A stretch of DNA of 5,757 nucleotides from an uncultured Collinsella sp. (GTDB lineage Bacteria > Actinomycetota > Coriobacteriia > Coriobacteriales > Coriobacteriaceae): assembly GCA_900546825.1 (NCBI GenBank), contig UREE01000093.1, positions 1 through 5,757 on the forward strand, written 5' to 3'. The notes under the pieces were generated by a model. That model was not told the origin of the DNA. It worked only from the letters and a program-made list of their open reading frames with translations, and did no database searches. This document shows positions 5,327 to 5,757 of this stretch, piece by piece. Made by a program: the position numbers and the translations under genes. The first letter of the stretch is position 1. Each line of letters opens with the position of its first letter.

Positions 5327-5370
5327 GTTGCGTGGCGCCGCGGCGTAACACAGAAAGGATTTTGCCCTTT

Positions 5371-5757
5371 ATGCCTATCAACAAACGAGAGAGCCTGCTG
5401 TTCACCTTTATCATGTGCTTTTGCATGGTGCTTTGGATGAGCATCTACAACGTTGCCCTGCAGCATGGGGTCATCAACGGCGAGGTTGTTGCCGCCGCGT
5501 GGCTCGGCTTCCCCGTTGCCTACGTTTTTGCCATGTGCTGCGACTGGTTTGTCGCCAGCCCGCTCGCCAAGGGTTTCGCCTTTAAATTCCTGGTCACGCC
5601 GGGCAAGAGCTCGCCGCTTGCCATGACGCTCGCCGTCAGCTCCTGCATGGTCGTTCCTATGGTCATCATCATGTCGCTCTACGGTGCGTGCGAGGGCCTA
5701 TTCCACATGCCCGGCGGCCCGCTCGCCAACCTGCAGCTGCTGCCGATGATGTGGCTC
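5371..5757 (+). CDS. DUF2798-like small integral membrane protein, 5' part
   Basis: From the ATG at 5371 the frame stays open for 129 codons to the window end, so the C-terminus is missing. The protein starts MPINKRESLLFTFIMCFCMV. Membrane spans are visible near residues 9-29, 39-61 and 83-104. The pattern of a short basic N-terminus, a first span rich in Met and Phe, a WLGFPVAYVFAM segment (44-55) and a following basic turn resembles DUF2798 proteins, which are short bacterial membrane proteins of unknown function. The third span suggests a longer version with a duplicated unit, as occurs in that family. AAAGGA at 5354-5359 is the likely Shine-Dalgarno, with a rather long 11-base gap. A strong terminator lies just upstream, so the gene either has a promoter between 5326 and 5350 or is controlled by read-through. 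No function can be assigned. Confidence 0.78.
   Translation, partial: MPINKRESLLFTFIMCFCMVLWMSIYNVALQHGVINGEVVAAAWLGFPVAYVFAMCCDWFVASPLAKGFAFKFLVTPGKSSPLAMTLAVSSCMVVPMVIIMSLYGACEGLFHMPGGPLANLQLLPMMWL

Overview
The window looks like chromosomal DNA from a GC-rich member of the Coriobacteriia, most likely Collinsella or a close relative. The clues are a base composition near 58-60% GC by eye, strong Shine-Dalgarno sequences (AAGGAGG type), single-chain two-domain ThrE architecture, and GGGAC-containing palindromes between genes. The genus is an inference; no rRNA or other marker gene is present. I see no mobile-element gene, CRISPR array, tRNA or defence locus.

Layout. Bases 1-410 (minus strand) hold the start of an EamA/DMT-family permease. 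Bases 411-528 are a compact divergent control region with two LysR-type inverted repeats. Bases 529-1386 encode a LysR-family regulator, the natural candidate to control the permease and itself. Bases 1387-1548 carry a candidate promoter and three direct copies plus one inverted copy of an 11-bp motif. Bases 1549-3069 encode a fusion of an XRE/Cro-type helix-turn-helix domain to a complete AlaA-like alanine aminotransferase. Bases 3070-3488 are non-coding, with two hairpins (one a likely terminator) and a tandem GGGAC repeat. Bases 3489-5057 encode a ThrE-type threonine/serine exporter. Bases 5058-5370 are non-coding, with two adjacent palindromic elements and a very strong intrinsic terminator. 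Bases 5371-5757 hold the start of a DUF2798-like small membrane protein that runs off the window.

How the genes may fit together. The permease and LysR gene form a classical divergent regulator/transporter pair. The aminotransferase and ThrE both concern small amino acids (alanine/pyruvate/glutamate metabolism; threonine/serine export), but hairpins and a 419-bp gap separate them, so they are probably separate transcription units.

The most interesting locus is the HTH-aminotransferase fusion. Its catalytic residues appear intact and its upstream region carries an array of identical motifs spaced close to whole helical turns. Inside its linker lies a second Shine-Dalgarno and ATG that would yield a free enzyme of 405 residues, the length I recall for E. 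coli AlaA. Together these suggest an autoregulating enzyme-repressor that may be made in two forms.
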